Shown piece by piece: positions 1 through 5,220 of a stretch of DNA of 5,220 bases (its first letter is position 1; every line of letters starts with the position of its first letter). The notes under the pieces are model-generated. The model searched no databases, had not been told where the DNA came from, and was given only the letters and a program-made list of their open reading frames with translations. A program made the position numbers and the translations under genes. This stretch comes from Lysobacteraceae bacterium (GTDB taxonomy: Bacteria; Pseudomonadota; Gammaproteobacteria; Xanthomonadales; Xanthomonadaceae): assembly GCA_027483745.1 (NCBI GenBank), contig JAIXTZ010000196.1, positions 1 through 5,220 of the forward strand, in the 5' to 3' direction.

Positions 1-360
1 CGCGAGATCAAGGCGCTGATCCAGCAGTCGAACCAGCGCGTCGGCGAAGGGTCAACGGTCGTCAACGCAGCGGGCAGGACGATGCAAGACACGGAGGCCG
101 CCATCCGCCGCGTCAATGGCCTGATGCAGCTGATCGCCGAGGCCTCGGTGGAGCAGGCCGCCGGCATCGGCCAGGTCAGCCAGACCATCACGCAGATGGA
201 TTCCGCGACGCAGCAGAATGCCGCCCTGGTGGAGGAAGCCACCGCCGCCGCCAAGTCGATGGCCGACCAGGCCGCCGCCCTGGCCGAGCTCACCGCCCGC
301 TTCACGCTGCGCGAGGAATCGGCCGCAGCGCACGGATCGTCGTCCCGCGACGACGCATGA
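1..360 (+). CDS. Methyl-accepting chemotaxis protein, C-terminal fragment (5' end outside window)
   Basis: Frame 1 is open from the first base to the TGA at 358-360 and gives 119 residues of the C-terminal arm of an MCP signalling hairpin. The descending helix is followed by the second methylation helix, with the hallmark run TQQNAALVEEATAAA at about residues 70-84. By alignment with E. coli Tsr E493, the second Glu of VEE (fragment residue 79, bases 235-237) is the expected CheR/CheB site. The protein would be an inner-membrane or cytoplasmic receptor controlling CheA through CheW. Its sensor domain, TM segments and hairpin tip lie upstream and cannot be described. The tail ends in a short Ser/Asp-rich segment (SSSRDDA) with no NWETF-type CheR tether. 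It is about half identical by eye to the end of the second MCP at 885-3746, so the two are paralogues. The stop codon is 28 bp before cheW. The family is certain; ligand and subtype are unknown. Confidence 0.96.
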   Translation, partial: REIKALIQQSNQRVGEGSTVVNAAGRTMQDTEAAIRRVNGLMQLIAEASVEQAAGIGQVSQTITQMDSATQQNAALVEEATAAAKSMADQAAALAELTARFTLREESAAAHGSSSRDDA

Positions 361-375
361 TTCCCACGTCTTCCC

Positions 376-380
376 GAGGG
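376..380 (+). promoter_or_regulatory. Ribosome binding site for cheW
   Basis: GAGGG lies 8 nt upstream of the ATG at 389. It decides the cheW start. The same frame stays open upstream to about 218, but that part would overlap the first MCP and translates to proline/arginine-rich nonsense. The conserved CheW fold begins just after the ATG at 389. Confidence 0.8.
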
Positions 381-388
381 TTCCGCCC

Positions 389-862
389 ATGAGCACGACC
401 AGCAACGACGTCTCGCACGAGTTCCTCGCTTTCAAGCTCGGACCCGAGGAGTACGGTGTCGACATCCTCTCGGTGCAGGAGATCCGCGGATACGACACCG
501 TCACCCGCGTCCCGGAAGCGCCGGAGTACATCAAAGGGGTGATCAACCTGCGCGGCGTCATCGTGCCGGTGGTCGACCTGCGGCTGAAGTTCAAGCTCGG
601 TAGCGCGACCTACGACGAGTTCACCGTGATGATCGTGCTCAACCTCAAGGGCAAGGTCATCGCCGCGGTCGTCGACGGCGTCTCCGACGTGGTCCGCGTC
701 GACCCCTCGGAGATCCGGCCGACGCCCGAGTTCGGCGGCATCATCGACACGCGCTACATCTCGGGCATCGCGACGGTCGGCGAGCGCATGCTGATCCTGC
801 TCGACATCGAGGCCTTGATCCTGAGCGCCGACATCACCGGCGCGTCGCCGGTGGCCGCCTGA
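389..862 (+). CDS. cheW: Chemotaxis coupling protein CheW
   Basis: This encodes a 157-residue single-domain CheW, close to the 167 residues of E. coli CheW. It is a cytoplasmic adaptor that docks the histidine kinase CheA to the tips of MCPs and has no enzymatic activity. The SH3-like fold starts at about residue 10 (EFLAFKLGPEEYGVDILSV). Next come VQEIRGY (29-35), the signature IKGVINLRGVIVPVVDLR (48-65) and DGVSDVVRVDPSEI (96-109). E31 and R55 match by sequence and spacing the E38/R62 pair of E. coli CheW, important for receptor and CheA coupling. The C-terminal strand ILLDIEALI (136-144) is also typical. The gene sits between two MCP genes, 28 bp after the first and 22 bp before the second, so it is probably co-transcribed with both and made as their dedicated coupler. 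Nothing points to a CheV (no receiver domain) or a CheA fragment. The genome may carry further cheW copies. Confidence 0.97.
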   Translation: MSTTSNDVSHEFLAFKLGPEEYGVDILSVQEIRGYDTVTRVPEAPEYIKGVINLRGVIVPVVDLRLKFKLGSATYDEFTVMIVLNLKGKVIAAVVDGVSDVVRVDPSEIRPTPEFGGIIDTRYISGIATVGERMLILLDIEALILSADITGASPVAA

Positions 863-872
863 TCCAACACGC

Positions 873-880
873 GAGGGGAG
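873..880 (+). promoter_or_regulatory. Strong ribosome binding site for the second MCP
   Basis: GAGGGGAG ends 4 nt before the ATG at 885, with its GAGGGG core 6 nt before it, in the 22-bp gap after cheW. It supports the ATG at 885, and so the long N-terminal extension, over the in-frame ATG at 1080 just before TM1, which has no clear Shine-Dalgarno sequence. Confidence 0.78.
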
Positions 881-884
881 TCGC

Positions 885-3746
885 ATGGCGCAGCAGGGGC
901 TGAAGCAGGCGGTGTCGCGGGCCCTCGCGGCGCTGCGGTTCGTCGGGACGGTTCCGGGTCGCGCGCTGCGCCATCCGGCGTTGGCCAAGCCGGTTGCGGC
1001 CGTCGCATCGGCCTGGGGCCGGTTCGCCGCGCTGCCATCGGTCCAGCGGGCCGGCTCGGGGGCATCGCGGGCCTTCGCGATGTTCCGCACGAGCGACGGC
1101 CGCGAGTGGAGCGTCGGTGGCCGCCTCAGCCTGGTGGTCGGCGTCGTCATCCTGGTGGTGCTGGGCGCCATTGCCACCGTGGCGTCGCGCAGCAGCTCGA
1201 GCGCGCTGAACGAGCAGGCTGCGCAGGGCCTCGGCAGTTCCGCCGACGCGCTGATGGCCACCCTCGAGGTGTACCAGCAAGGCCTCGAGACCAACGTGAT
1301 GCGCATTTACGGGGCCTTCCTCGGCACCCTGCCGCAGGACACCGTGGGGCTGGATCCGTCGCAGCGGATGCCTGCGGGCGATCGGCAAGTCCCCGCCTTG
1401 CTGTTCGACGGCGTGCCGGTGAACGGCGACTTTTCGATCGTCGACGACTTCACCACCAACACCGACGCCGTCGCCACGCTCTTCGCACGGGATGGCGACG
1501 ATTTCGTCCGGGTGACGACGTCCCTGATCAACCTCGAGGGCAATCGCGTGGTCGGCACGCCGCTCGCCCGCGACCACCCCGCGTACCCCAAGCTGATCGA
1601 GGGCCAGCCCCACACCGGCCCGGCCCGCCTCTTCGGCGTCGACTACATCACGCACTACGAGCCGATCTTCTCGGCCGACGGCACGGTGGACGACGAAGGC
1701 GCCCTGATTGGCGTCGCCTTCGTCGGCGTGCGCTTTGACGATGCCCTGGCGGCGCTGCGTGAGCGGCTTGCCGCCCTCGACCTCGGCGACAGCGGCCGCG
1801 TCGTGGTGATCGAGACCCGCGACGGAAAGTCGACCTTCGCCGTCCATCCCCGCCTCGCCGGGACGCCGCTCGAGGGCGAAGGCGCCATGCCCGAAGCGGC
1901 GCCCTACGCCGCGCTGATGGCCCTGCCCGACGGCGAGCACGACGTGGACCTGCCGATACTCTCGCAGGAGGCGTCGGGTTCGGCGCGACACCAGGTGGCG
2001 TTGCGCAGTTTCGAGCCCTGGGGCTGGCGCATCATCGCCACCGTGCCCGTCGCCGTGGTCGAGGCCGATGCGGACCAGCTGGTGGCCCGCATCCTGCTGC
2101 TGTCCCTCCTCGGTGCGGTTGCCATCGGCGCCGCCGTGGTCTGGCTGTCGCAGCGCCTCGTCGCCCGTCCGCTGAGCCGCGCCGTCGGCTTCGCCAACGC
2201 GGTGGCCGCGGGCGACCTCGAGGCGCAACCGGACGCCGCGGCGCGTGCCGAGATCGGCGCGCTGAATCGCGCCCTCAGCGACATGATCAGCAAGCTTCGC
2301 GAGCGCCAAGAGGTGGAGCGTCGGGCCGCGGCCGAGGTCAAGCGCCTGGCCGACGAAACCTCCGCCATCGCCAACGCGCTCGACGCCGCGTCGAGCGCGG
2401 TGATGATGACCGACCGCGACCACGTCATCAGCTACGCCAACCGTGCGATGCGTGCGCTGTTCGCCGATGCCGAGGCGGCGATTGCCAGTGCCGCGAAGGG
2501 CTTCCGTGCCGAGTCGATGGTGGGATTCCACTTCGGCGCGCTGTACCCGATGGCCACGCCGCCGGTCCAGCCGTTCGCGGCCGAGCGCGCCTATGGCGGC
2601 CGCACCTTCCTGCTGGAGCTGAGCCCCTGGTTCGATGACGACGGCAGCTATCGTGGCAGCGTCGTGACGTGGACCGAGCGGACCGCCCAGTTGGCGACCC
2701 AGCAGGAGGTGCAGGCCATCGTTTCGGCCGCGGCGGCCGGTGACTTGTCGGGCGCGCTGTCGCTGGACGGCAAGCAGGGTTTCCTCCGCGACCTCGCGGC
2801 CTCGATCAACGAGCTGCTCGGGGCCACCCGCGCCGGCGTCGCCGAGGTGCAGGTCGTCCTCGCCGCCCTGGCCGAAGGGGACCTCGCCCAGCGCTCCACC
2901 GCCGAGCTGCGCGGTGTCTTCGCGCAGATGCGCGATGACGCCAACAGCAGCGCCGAGCGTCTCTCCGAGGTCATCGCCGCGATCCGCGATGCGGCCCAGT
3001 CGATCACGACGGCCTCCGGCGAGATCGCCGCTGGCAACCAGGACCTGTCGGCGCGTACCGAGCAGCAGGCGGCCAGCCTCGAGGAGACGGCCTCGTCCAT
3101 GGAGGAGCTCACCGCCACGGTGAAGCAGAACGCCGAGTCGGCGAAGCAGGCGAGTACGCTCTCCGGCAGCGCCGCACAGGTGGCCGTCGAGGGCGGCAAG
3201 CTGGTGGACGACGTCGTGCAGACGATGGCGCAGATCCAGGCGAGCTCGAAGAAGATCAGCGACATCATCGGCACCATCAACAGCATCGCCTTCCAGACCA
3301 ACATCCTTGCGATCAATGCGGCGGTGGAGGCCGCGCGCGCCGGCGAGGCGGGCCGCGGCTTCGCGGTGGTCGCTTCGGAGGTCCGCAGCCTTGCCCAGCG
3401 CACGGCGGAGGCCAGCAAGCAGATCCGCGGCATCATCGAAGAGTCCAACGCCCGCATCGGCAGCGGTGCCAAGCTGGCCGGGAAGGCGGGCCAGACCATG
3501 CACGACGTCGTCGGCTCCGTTCGTCGCGTCACCGACCTGATCGGCGAGATCTCCGCGGCCTCGCTGGAGCAGAGCCAAGGCATCGAGCAGGTCAACCAGA
3601 CCATCACCCACATCGACGAGGCCACGCAGCAGAACGCCGCGCTCGTCGAGGAGGCGACGGCCGCCGCGCATTCGATGGAAGACCAGGCGGGGACGCTCGT
3701 GCAGCTGGTCGCGCGCTTCCGGCTCGCCGGCGACGGCGAGGTCTGA
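885..3746 (+). CDS. Large transmembrane methyl-accepting chemotaxis protein (double Cache, HAMP, PAS, HAMP-like pair, signalling domain)
   Basis: This 953-residue chemoreceptor is far longer than the roughly 550 residues of E. coli MCPs. Residues 1-80 are a basic cytoplasmic extension of unknown role. TM1 is about 82-100. The periplasmic sensor, about 105-395, resembles the Cache_3-Cache_2 fusion family (GDDFVRVTTSL at 204-214, GTPLARDHPAY at 224-234, GVAFVGVRF at 276-284). A membrane-proximal Cache half follows (GDSGRVVVIE at 301-310, WGWRIIATVP at 379-388). TM2 is about 402-421, HAMP about 421-475, and a degenerate PAS about 488-600. A HAMP-like pair spans about 605-700 (AAAAGDLSGAL, LAALAEGDLAQR). 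The signalling hairpin is about 700-945, with its tip at FQTNILAINAAVEAARAGE (803-821). Methylation helices match Tsr: Q727, E734, E741 and E923 align with Q297, E304, Q311 and E493. Q727 would need deamidation before methylation, the job of CheD or CheB. No NWETF tail is present (end LAGDGEV). The ligand is unknown. The start is set by a strong ribosome site; ATG at 1080 (M66) is a weaker alternative. Confidence 0.96.
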   Translation: MAQQGLKQAVSRALAALRFVGTVPGRALRHPALAKPVAAVASAWGRFAALPSVQRAGSGASRAFAMFRTSDGREWSVGGRLSLVVGVVILVVLGAIATVASRSSSSALNEQAAQGLGSSADALMATLEVYQQGLETNVMRIYGAFLGTLPQDTVGLDPSQRMPAGDRQVPALLFDGVPVNGDFSIVDDFTTNTDAVATLFARDGDDFVRVTTSLINLEGNRVVGTPLARDHPAYPKLIEGQPHTGPARLFGVDYITHYEPIFSADGTVDDEGALIGVAFVGVRFDDALAALRERLAALDLGDSGRVVVIETRDGKSTFAVHPRLAGTPLEGEGAMPEAAPYAALMALPDGEHDVDLPILSQEASGSARHQVALRSFEPWGWRIIATVPVAVVEADADQLVARILLLSLLGAVAIGAAVVWLSQRLVARPLSRAVGFANAVAAGDLEAQPDAAARAEIGALNRALSDMISKLRERQEVERRAAAEVKRLADETSAIANALDAASSAVMMTDRDHVISYANRAMRALFADAEAAIASAAKGFRAESMVGFHFGALYPMATPPVQPFAAERAYGGRTFLLELSPWFDDDGSYRGSVVTWTERTAQLATQQEVQAIVSAAAAGDLSGALSLDGKQGFLRDLAASINELLGATRAGVAEVQVVLAALAEGDLAQRSTAELRGVFAQMRDDANSSAERLSEVIAAIRDAAQSITTASGEIAAGNQDLSARTEQQAASLEETASSMEELTATVKQNAESAKQASTLSGSAAQVAVEGGKLVDDVVQTMAQIQASSKKISDIIGTINSIAFQTNILAINAAVEAARAGEAGRGFAVVASEVRSLAQRTAEASKQIRGIIEESNARIGSGAKLAGKAGQTMHDVVGSVRRVTDLIGEISAASLEQSQGIEQVNQTITHIDEATQQNAALVEEATAAAHSMEDQAGTLVQLVARFRLAGDGEV
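3738..3741 (+). promoter_or_regulatory. Ribosome binding site for cheR inside the MCP 3' end
   Basis: GAGG lies 8 nt before the ATG at 3750 and inside the last codons of the upstream MCP, whose TGA is at 3744-3746. Only 3 bp separate stop and start, so translational coupling between receptor and methyltransferase is likely (inference). Confidence 0.65.
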
Positions 3747-3749
3747 GCC

Positions 3750-4613
3750 ATGGCCACCATCGGCTCCAGCCCTCGCGACTTCGAGTACACCGATCGCGAC
3801 TTCAAGGTCGTCTGCGACCTGATCCGCAAGCGTGTCGGCATCGCCCTCACCGACAGCAAGCGCGACATGGTCTACAGCCGGCTGACGCGCCGGCTTCGCA
3901 CCTTGGGCCTGGCGAGCTTCGAGGAGTACCTCGCCCACCTGCAGCAGCAGCCGCAGGACGACGAGGAGTGGCAACAGTTCACCAATGCGTTGACGACCAA
4001 TCTCACCAGCTTTTTCCGCGAGAGCCACCATTTCGAGATCCTCGCCGAGCAGCTCGCCACGCTGAAGGCGAGGGGTGGCCACGTCGATCTCTGGTGCTGT
4101 GCCGCCTCGACCGGCGAAGAGCCGTATTCCATCCTCATCACCGCCTGCGAGGTCTGGGGCTCGATGAAGCCGCCGGTGCGCCTGTGGGCGACCGATGTCG
4201 ATACGCAGGTGCTCGAGACCGGCTCGCGCGGCGTGTACCCCTTCGAACGCATCGCTGGCTTGTCCGAAGAGCGCAAGAAGAAGTTCTTCCTCCGCGGTAC
4301 GGGCGGGAACGAGGGCTTGGTGCGGGTGAAGCCGGCGTTGCGCGAGCTGGTCGAGTTCCAGACGCTGAACCTGCTCGACGCCAGCTACCCGCGAACGCCG
4401 GAATTCGCTGCGGTGTTCTGCCGCAACGTGATGATCTATTTCGACAAGCCGATGCAGCGCGAGATCCTGTCGAAGATCGTGCTGAAGATGGGTGCGGACA
4501 GCCTGCTCTACACCGGGCATTCCGAGAACTACATGCACGCCAGCGATATCGTCGCCGCCTGCGGCCGGTCGCTGTATCGCCGCGCGACCACCGCCGGCGG
4601 GGTCGGAAGGTGA
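3750..4613 (+). CDS. cheR: Chemotaxis protein methyltransferase CheR
   Basis: This encodes a 287-residue CheR (E. coli CheR has 286), a cytoplasmic SAM-dependent enzyme that methylates glutamate side chains on MCP methylation helices (EC 2.1.1.80) for adaptation. The helical CheR_N domain spans about 13-75, with the basic segment SRLTRRLRTLG at 43-53. The linker motif LTTNLTSFFRESHHF is at 81-95. The SAM-binding fold has motif I AASTGEEPYSI (118-128), ATDVDTQVLE (147-156, acidic residue for the ribose), NLLD (207-210), FCRNVMIYFD (223-232) and TGHSEN (255-260). The beta-subdomain loop RGTGGNEGLVRV (182-193) keeps R182, G183, G189 and R192, which match in spacing Salmonella CheR R187, G188, G194 and R197 that contact the receptor pentapeptide. 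This makes it look like a pentapeptide-binding CheR, yet no tethered receptor is seen here. Motif I is preceded by an unusual Cys pair (C116, C117). The gene starts 3 bp after the MCP and its stop overlaps the cheD start. Confidence 0.97.
   Translation: MATIGSSPRDFEYTDRDFKVVCDLIRKRVGIALTDSKRDMVYSRLTRRLRTLGLASFEEYLAHLQQQPQDDEEWQQFTNALTTNLTSFFRESHHFEILAEQLATLKARGGHVDLWCCAASTGEEPYSILITACEVWGSMKPPVRLWATDVDTQVLETGSRGVYPFERIAGLSEERKKKFFLRGTGGNEGLVRVKPALRELVEFQTLNLLDASYPRTPEFAAVFCRNVMIYFDKPMQREILSKIVLKMGADSLLYTGHSENYMHASDIVAACGRSLYRRATTAGGVGR
4610..4613 (+). other. GTGA stop/start overlap coupling cheR and cheD
   Basis: The GTG start of cheD (4610-4612) overlaps the TGA stop of cheR (4611-4613). 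A G-rich segment, GGCGGGG at 4596-4602, lies 7 nt upstream and could act as a weak ribosome site. GGAAGG at 4605-4610 runs into the start codon and is too close to serve it. The overlap fits termination-reinitiation and coupled synthesis of the two receptor-modifying enzymes (inference). Confidence 0.75.
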
Positions 4614-5220
4614 AGCTCCGCGCCGCCCGTGCGCTCGATCCGGAGGCCTCGGCACGTTCGCGCGCCTCGCCGCTGGTCTACAAGGACGCGCAGCTGGGCG
4701 CCGACGTCATCAAGATCCTGCCGGCGGAGTTCTTCGTCACCGACCAGCCGGTCGGCCTGATGACGGTGCTGGGCAGCTGCGTGGCCGCGTGCATCCGCGA
4801 CCCATTCACGCAGCTCGGCGGCATCAACCATTTCATGCTGCCCGACGGCGACACCAGCGACGGCGCGCCCGCGCGCTACGGCCTGCATGCCATGGAGCTG
4901 CTGATCAACGAGCTGATCAAGGCCGGCGCGCGCCGCGAGCGCTTCGAGGCCAAGGTGTTCGGCGGTGGCAACGTGCTGAAGAGCTTCACCTCGACGCCGG
5001 TTGGCACCCGTAACGCCCAATTCGTCTCCGAGTTCCTCCGCGACGAAAAGATCAACGTCGTCGCCAAGGACCTCGGCGGCATCCACCCCCGAAAGATCTG
5101 CTACTTCCCGACGACCGGGAAGGCCATGGTGAAGTTGTTGCCGCACGCACACGACGACGCCGTGGCCGCCGAGGAAGTCGCCTACAAGGAGCGGCTGCGG
5201 CAAGCGCCGATCGCTGGCTC
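4610..5220 (+). CDS. cheD: Chemoreceptor glutamine deamidase CheD (3' end outside window)
   Basis: The frame is open from GTG 4610 to the window edge, giving 203 residues and no stop yet. CheD hydrolyses specific glutamine side chains on MCPs to glutamate (EC 3.5.1.44), creating methylatable sites; in some bacteria it also works with CheC. The active-site region is clear: C57 in LGSCVAACIRD (54-64) and H74 in GGINHFMLPDG (70-80). They align with the catalytic C27 and H44 of Thermotoga CheD. T52 is the nearest candidate for the third residue, offset by one from Thermotoga T21. Further signatures are RYGLHAMELLI (89-99), KVFGGGNV (115-122), NAQF (135-138) and LGGIHPRKICYFPTTGK (155-171). About 30 residues precede the Thermotoga-length core, including KILPAEFFVT (35-44), as is usual in proteobacterial CheD. 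GTG is the only conventional start before the core; the next in-frame ATG falls inside it at residue 51. A cheB gene is the expected downstream neighbour but is not visible. Confidence 0.96.
   Translation, partial: MKLRAARALDPEASARSRASPLVYKDAQLGADVIKILPAEFFVTDQPVGLMTVLGSCVAACIRDPFTQLGGINHFMLPDGDTSDGAPARYGLHAMELLINELIKAGARRERFEAKVFGGGNVLKSFTSTPVGTRNAQFVSEFLRDEKINVVAKDLGGIHPRKICYFPTTGKAMVKLLPHAHDDAVAAEEVAYKERLRQAPIAG

Noticed and set aside
218..388. Upstream extension of cheW in the same frame, beginning inside the first MCP
   Set aside because: The extension translates to Pro/Arg-rich sequence and overlaps the MCP reading frame. The ATG at 389 has its own GAGGG site, and the CheW fold starts there.
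361..388. Possible promoter or terminator between the first MCP and cheW
   Set aside because: The 28-bp gap holds only a ribosome site. I see no -35/-10 or sigma-28-like elements, and no stem-loop with a T-run.
863..884. Possible promoter or small gene between cheW and the second MCP
   Set aside because: The 22-bp gap is fully used by the stop-proximal sequence and the ribosome site. It is too short for anything else.
302..1306. A minus-strand open frame of 334 codons over cheW and the MCP start
   Set aside because: It is antisense to a certain cheW, has an Asp/Arg/His-rich composition with no motif, and is a high-G+C shadow frame.
834..4655. A minus-strand open frame of 1273 codons running antisense to the second MCP and cheR
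   Set aside because: It mirrors strongly biased G/C third positions on the coding strand, which remove stops from the opposite strand. Its translation is low-complexity Arg/Gly/Ala/Asp/His-rich with no recognisable domain. The plus strand across the same span encodes clear MCP and CheR proteins.
4492..5013. A plus-strand open frame of 173 codons overlapping cheR and cheD
   Set aside because: It is out of frame with both genes, and its translation is Arg/Ala/Gly-rich with no domain. CheD in the other frame explains the sequence.

Overview
The window is a stretch of a bacterial chemotaxis operon. Every recognisable gene lies on the plus strand and is packed head to tail with little or no spacing. 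The DNA is strongly G+C-rich with G/C-biased third positions. The proteins are of the E. coli-like proteobacterial type: receptors with a Tsr-like methylation helix, and an E. coli-like CheR of normal length. The order mcp - cheW - mcp - cheR - cheD, together with a Cache/HAMP/PAS/HAMP-like receptor, suggests a motile gamma- or betaproteobacterium. The Xanthomonadales (Lysobacteraceae) group is my best guess, but this is inference from composition and gene order, not from a database match.

Layout: 1-360 is the C-terminal end of a first methyl-accepting chemotaxis protein (MCP), whose start lies upstream. 389-862 is cheW, the adaptor linking receptors to CheA. 885-3746 is a second, unusually large MCP of 953 residues. 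From its N-terminus it has a long basic cytoplasmic extension, TM1, a periplasmic double-Cache sensor, TM2, HAMP, a short divergent PAS, a HAMP-like pair and the cytoplasmic signalling hairpin. 3750-4613 is cheR, the receptor methyltransferase. 4610-5220 is cheD, the receptor glutamine deamidase, cut by the window edge. A cheB methylesterase would be the natural next gene but is not in view.

How they work together: the receptors bind CheW (and CheA, not encoded here) at the hairpin tip. CheR methylates glutamates on the methylation helices, and CheD converts genetically encoded glutamines there to glutamates. The window therefore pairs sensing components with their adaptation enzymes. Gaps are 28, 22 and 3 bp, then a 4-bp overlap, and no promoter or terminator is visible between genes, so one transcript is likely. 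No gene-free stretch longer than 28 bp exists.

This is a known class of system, and I see no wholly new one. The points most worth a second look are: the 70-residue N-terminal extension of the second MCP, which has no acidic residue; a CheR that keeps the complete pentapeptide-binding loop although neither receptor end here carries an NWETF-type tail; and the shortened PAS module inside the receptor.
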